The translations under genes and the position numbers were made by a program. The notes beneath the pieces are model-generated. The model made no database searches, was not told where the DNA came from, and saw nothing but the letters and a program-made list of their open reading frames with translations. This document shows positions 60,212 through 64,000 of a stretch of 64,000 nucleotides of DNA, one piece after another; position 1 is the stretch's first letter; each line of letters opens with the position of its first letter. The DNA is from Burkholderiales bacterium (lineage in GTDB: Bacteria > Pseudomonadota > Gammaproteobacteria > Burkholderiales > Burkholderiaceae_B): NCBI GenBank assembly GCA_027484315.1, contig JAIXTE010000129.1, positions 92,043 to 156,042 on the forward strand, read 5' to 3'.

Positions 60212-60514
60212 ATCGCTACCGATCGGGTGCTAAGCAGCCGGTGATTGATCCCGCTGTGGATTCATCTCAAGATGCTGGCTCTGAAGGTCGCACGTACATT
60301 AGCCTACTCGGCAGCCTGTTGCTTGTATCACGGTAGCGTTTTGCCGACTCGGTAGCGTGTTTGCCAGTTCTGCACATTCAAGAAAATCGCCCCGTTTGAG
60401 CATGGCTTCAATGTTCGCGCGCTGCGCGACACCCAGGCCCGACTTTGTTTTTTGTCGGGACTTGGGTGAATGCAAAGCTTTGCTTCAAAAAGGGATCAGC
60501 GGTTTTCTGTGCAG

Positions 60515-60655
60515 AATCAGGCAACCCGCGCCGAGTAGGCTTATGCACGGTCTATGTGTTAAATCAGGCAGCCCGCACCGAGTAGGCATGAACAAGGTCT
60601 GTATGCCGAATCAAGCATCTCGCGCCGAGTAGGCAACTGCACCAATCAGGTCAGC
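60515..60655. repeat. 47-bp degenerate tandem repeat (about 3 units)
   Basis: aatcaRgc..c.cgcRccgagtaggc starts at 60515, 60562 and 60609. Confidence 0.75.
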
Positions 60656-61338
60656 CACAGGAAAAGACAGGGTAGTTTCCCCGGCGCAGGCGGTTGCTTT
60701 CTCCAGTTGGCCACAGTTTTGGTCTGGATAAACTGATCATCGCCAGTCAAATCCCACCCAACACACAGCAAGGTACTGTCTGAGAGTTGCTTTAATAAAG
60801 CCTCAATCAGCTTGTCATTGCGAAAAGGGGTTTCAATCACCAATTGTGTGCAGTTCTGGCTTTTGGATTCCCGCTCGGTCTGCTTGATCCAGCTATCGCG
60901 CTGTGCGGGCTCAAGCGGAGGGTAGCCGTGAAAGCGGAAACTTTGACCATTCAGTCCGCTGGCCATCAAGGCCAACAATATTGAGCTGGGCCCCACCAGT
61001 GGGTTCACCGGGCAACCCATTTTGTGGGCCAAAGCAACGATTTCAGCGCCAGGGTCGGCCACGCCCGGGCAGCCCGCATCACTCATGACTGCAATAGGAT
61101 CGCCCGCTTTGCACTGTTCAATCAGCGCAGACCGTTGATCTAGGTCAAGTCTGGATATTTCCAGAATCTGTAAATCCCGAATGGCCACCGGCATGTTGAA
61201 ATGTCCCAAGGCTGCGCGCGCAGGCTTGGCGTTTTCAACCAGCCAGGTTTTGCATTGCTGAACCAAGTGCAGGTCGGCCTGTAATATCGGCAACTTCGGC
61301 GATTTCTGACTTAAGGGGCTGGGGACAAGGTAAAGCAT
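60646..61338 (-). CDS. SAM-dependent methyltransferase (tetrapyrrole methylase / RsmI-like family)
   Basis: VMSDAGCPGVADPGAEIVALAHKMGCPVNPLVGPSSILLALMASGLNGQSFRFHGYPP. Confidence 0.88.
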   Translation of the reverse strand: MLYLVPSPLSQKSPKLPILQADLHLVQQCKTWLVENAKPARAALGHFNMPVAIRDLQILEISRLDLDQRSALIEQCKAGDPIAVMSDAGCPGVADPGAEIVALAHKMGCPVNPLVGPSSILLALMASGLNGQSFRFHGYPPLEPAQRDSWIKQTERESKSQNCTQLVIETPFRNDKLIEALLKQLSDSTLLCVGWDLTGDDQFIQTKTVANWRKQPPAPGKLPCLFLWLT

Positions 61339-61339
61339 C

Positions 61340-61921
61340 TCAGGGTAGCGTCACTTCAAACTGCCTCAGGGCACTGGATACTTCTATTAGAGGCAATCCA
61401 ATCAGGGCGGTTGGGTCACTGGACTCCACTCTTTTCAATAAAGAAATACCAAGTCCCTCACTTTTGGCAGAGCCAGCGCAGTCATAGGGCTCCTCTGCAA
61501 TCAGGTAGCGTTCGATCTCGGCCGCATCCAATTCACGAAACTCAACCGATGTGGGCACCGTGAATTCAATGGTCTGGGCGGTTTCTACACAGCAGACACA
61601 CACCGCCGTGTGAAATACAATCGTTTTGTTGCTCATGCTGCGCAGTTGGGCGCGTGCGCGGTCATGTGTGCCGGGCTTGCTGATTGCCACGCCATCCACA
61701 TCTGCAACCTGGTCTGAACCGATGACAATGGAAGAAGGGTGCTCAACAGCCACAGCCAAGGCTTTTTCTCGCGCCAGGCGCTTGCAGGTATCCAACGGCG
61801 TTTCTCCCTGTTTGGGAGTTTCATCGATTTGAGGCGATTCACACCGAAAATTGATCTGCAGGCGCGCCAAAAGCTCACGACGGTACTTGGAACTGGATGC
61901 TAAATACAGGGAACGGGTCAT
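61340..61921 (-). CDS. Maf-family nucleoside triphosphate pyrophosphatase
   Basis: LYLASSSKYRRELLARL; VIGSDQVADVDG; DPTALIGLPL. Confidence 0.92.
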   Translation of the reverse strand: MTRSLYLASSSKYRRELLARLQINFRCESPQIDETPKQGETPLDTCKRLAREKALAVAVEHPSSIVIGSDQVADVDGVAISKPGTHDRARAQLRSMSNKTIVFHTAVCVCCVETAQTIEFTVPTSVEFRELDAAEIERYLIAEEPYDCAGSAKSEGLGISLLKRVESSDPTALIGLPLIEVSSALRQFEVTLP

Positions 61922-61995
61922 TTGATTTGGATGCTGGCTTTGACATAAAACGTTAGGCAGAGTATTATCGCGCGTTTCCTGCTTTTCTTATCCGC

Positions 61996-62583
61996 ATGCG
62001 GCACAAAGGCCCACTAAAACAGTTTGACGAATTCGACGCATGGTCGTTTTCTCGCTCGGGCGAACGCATTCGCAGTGATGAAGTGAAGTTTGACTTCCCA
62101 AGGCTGGCTGGCGACGAAAGCATATCGGCCAGTCATGTTGAAAATTGGGAAATTTCCGGGCGAATCAACGCCAAGTCTGAAAGCGTAATCCGGTTTCAAG
62201 GCCGGTTTTCTGCTGAGTTTTCTTGCGTAGTATGTGGTTCTGGCGTGCAGCACGTCATCGACTTTGATCGTCATTTGGTGCTGGTTACTTCAGAATCTCA
62301 GGCCGATGTTTACGATGAAGAGACACTTGACGAGCAAACTGATGTGGTTGCATGCCCGGGTGCGATAAACTTGCGCGACTGGCTCGAAGACGAAATACTG
62401 TTGGCTTGTCCTATGTTTCCAAAGCATGATGCCTGCTCGGATGTCGCAGGGCGGTCATGGCGGGACAGTGAGTCCGACGAAGATACTGATGATCACCAGG
62501 ATGACACTGCTGGTGATACAAAACAGGAAGTACAGCGTCCTTTTGCCAACCTGGGCGATTTGCTCAAGGGCAGCAAAAAGTAA
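61996..62583 (+). CDS. YceD/DUF177-family protein
   Basis: CVVCGSGVQHVIDFDRHLVLV...INLRDWLEDEILLACPMFPKHD...RPFANLGDLL; upstream of rpmF. Confidence 0.9.
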   Translation: MRHKGPLKQFDEFDAWSFSRSGERIRSDEVKFDFPRLAGDESISASHVENWEISGRINAKSESVIRFQGRFSAEFSCVVCGSGVQHVIDFDRHLVLVTSESQADVYDEETLDEQTDVVACPGAINLRDWLEDEILLACPMFPKHDACSDVAGRSWRDSESDEDTDDHQDDTAGDTKQEVQRPFANLGDLLKGSKK

Positions 62584-62607
62584 CACTTTTATACATGGAG
62601 CTTTAAA

Positions 62608-62790
62608 ATGGCCGTTCAACAGAACAAAAAATCACCTTCCAAGCGTGGCATGCACCGCTCACACCAGAACCTGACAGCGCCGACCTTGTCTGCTGATTCT
62701 TCTTCTGGTGAAACACACCTGCGCCACCACATCAGCCCCAACGGCATGTACCGTGGCAAGAAAGTTGTAAAGACCAAAGCTGACGAGTAA
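62608..62790 (+). CDS. rpmF: 50S ribosomal protein L32
   Basis: [22 protein letters not shown]. Confidence 0.97.
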   Translation: MAVQQNKKSPSKRGMHRSHQNLTAPTLSADSSSGETHLRHHISPNGMYRGKKVVKTKADE

Positions 62791-62854
62791 TTATTTACTG
62801 ATCAACCAGGCAACTGCAGTCTGTTGCCATGAAAACCAAAAGGTCTAAGAACGG

Positions 62855-63937
62855 ATGGTTCGCATAGCGATTGATTGCATGGGTGGAGATCACGGTTTGT
62901 CGGTCACCATCCCGGCCTGTTTGCGCTTTATCAAGCTGCACCCGGATGTACAGCTTGTTTTGGTAGGAAAGCAGATAGAAATTGAAGCTGCCCTGGCCAA
63001 GAAAAAGGCATTGGAGCTCCCCCAAATTACCATTCGTCACGCCAGTGAAGTGGTGGAAATGGACGAGCCTCCTGCTCAGGCCCTGCGCAATAAAAAAGAC
63101 TCATCGATTCGGGTGTGTGCCAACCTCGTGAAAGACGGATTGGCGTCTGCGTTCGTCAGTGCCGGCAATACCGGTGCACTGATGGCCATCTCCCGGTTTG
63201 TACTCAAAACCTTGGACAGCATCGACCGGCCAGCGATTGCCTCGTCTTTGCCCAACATGAAGGGCAAGGGTACGCTGATGCTCGACCTTGGCGCAAACGT
63301 CGATTGCGACCCGTCGCATCTGTTTCAGTTCGCCGTCATGGGTTCTGCCTTTGTCAAAGGCATCGAAGGAATTGACAGGCCAACCGTGGGTCTGCTCAAT
63401 ATCGGCGAAGAAGTCATCAAGGGAAATGAGGTTGTTAAAAAAACATCCGAGCTGTTGCGTGCCAGTGAATTGAATTTCTACGGCAACGTGGAAGGCAATG
63501 ACATCTACAAAGGCACCACCGATGTCGTGGTTTGTGATGGCTTTGTGGGCAATGTGGCCCTCAAAACCTCTGAAGGCCTGGCTCAAATGCTGGGCGACAT
63601 CATTAAAACCGAATTTAAAAGAGGCCTGTGGCCCAAGGTGGCTGCGGTATTTGCTGCGCCAGTGTTGCTCCGATTCAAAAAAAGGGTGGATCACCGCCGA
63701 TACAACGGGGCAGCTTTGCTAGGGCTTAAGGGGATTGTGATAAAAAGCCACGGCTCGGCAGATGCCTATGCCTTCTTCTATGCGATCAAGCGAGCTTACG
63801 ATGCCGCCAACGGCAATTTGTTGGACAGCATTAGGCTCACGATGTCGCACTACGTACCTTTGGCCGCGCCAGCGACCACAGGCATCGGGGAAGCAGTCGC
63901 AGCACCAGTCGAGGCAAAACCTGACCAAGTGATTTAA
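62855..63937 (+). CDS. plsX: Phosphate acyltransferase PlsX
   Basis: [40 protein letters not shown]. Confidence 0.96.
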   Translation: MVRIAIDCMGGDHGLSVTIPACLRFIKLHPDVQLVLVGKQIEIEAALAKKKALELPQITIRHASEVVEMDEPPAQALRNKKDSSIRVCANLVKDGLASAFVSAGNTGALMAISRFVLKTLDSIDRPAIASSLPNMKGKGTLMLDLGANVDCDPSHLFQFAVMGSAFVKGIEGIDRPTVGLLNIGEEVIKGNEVVKKTSELLRASELNFYGNVEGNDIYKGTTDVVVCDGFVGNVALKTSEGLAQMLGDIIKTEFKRGLWPKVAAVFAAPVLLRFKKRVDHRRYNGAALLGLKGIVIKSHGSADAYAFFYAIKRAYDAANGNLLDSIRLTMSHYVPLAAPATTGIGEAVAAPVEAKPDQVI

Positions 63938-64000
63938 TGTCTCCATACAGTGCGATTCTTGGCACAGGCGCAAGCCTGCCAAGGCGCGCAGTTTCAAACC
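63937..64000 (+). CDS. fabH: Beta-ketoacyl-ACP synthase III, 5' end only (truncated by window)
   Basis: ATG overlaps plsX stop (TAATG); [21 protein letters not shown]; canonical plsX-fabH order. Confidence 0.8.
   Translation, partial: MSPYSAILGTGASLPRRAVSN

Noticed and set aside
60028-60213. 61-aa minus-strand ORF in the repeat-rich gap
   Set aside because: Coincides exactly with the nested inverted repeat; more likely non-coding structure than a protein.
59939-60655. Possible CRISPR array
   Set aside because: 16-bp and 47-bp units are contiguous tandem repeats without unique spacers; no cas genes.

Overview
The window is a dense chromosomal segment from what looks like a Burkholderiales-type betaproteobacterium (inferred from gene content; no taxonomic search was possible). 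In order it carries: (1) a cyanophycin locus with two CphA-type synthetases plus an ABC transporter and a DUF1854-type protein; (2) flhDC; (3) a pxpBCA 5-oxoprolinase operon and assorted metabolic genes; (4) a type I secretion operon (ABC, HlyD, Cys/Pro/Glu repeat protein, TolC with a C-terminal extension); (5) molybdenum-cofactor genes (moeA, mobA, fdhD, moaA) divergent from a formate dehydrogenase operon; (6) a lipase-like lipoprotein; (7) a compact four-gene cassette at about 50.1-53.2 kb: a 74-aa Cys-free peptide ending in GGFVW, two paralogous radical SAM proteins and a heme-oxygenase-like/TenA-PqqC-like diiron protein. This looks like a RiPP biosynthetic system and is the best candidate for something undescribed; (8) rne/rluC and the yceD-rpmF-plsX-fabH block. 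A 740-bp intergenic region (59905-60645) is unusually rich in tandem and nested inverted repeats. No tRNA, rRNA, CRISPR array or intact transposase was recognised. All product calls come from reading motifs and overall sequence character, not from database searches.
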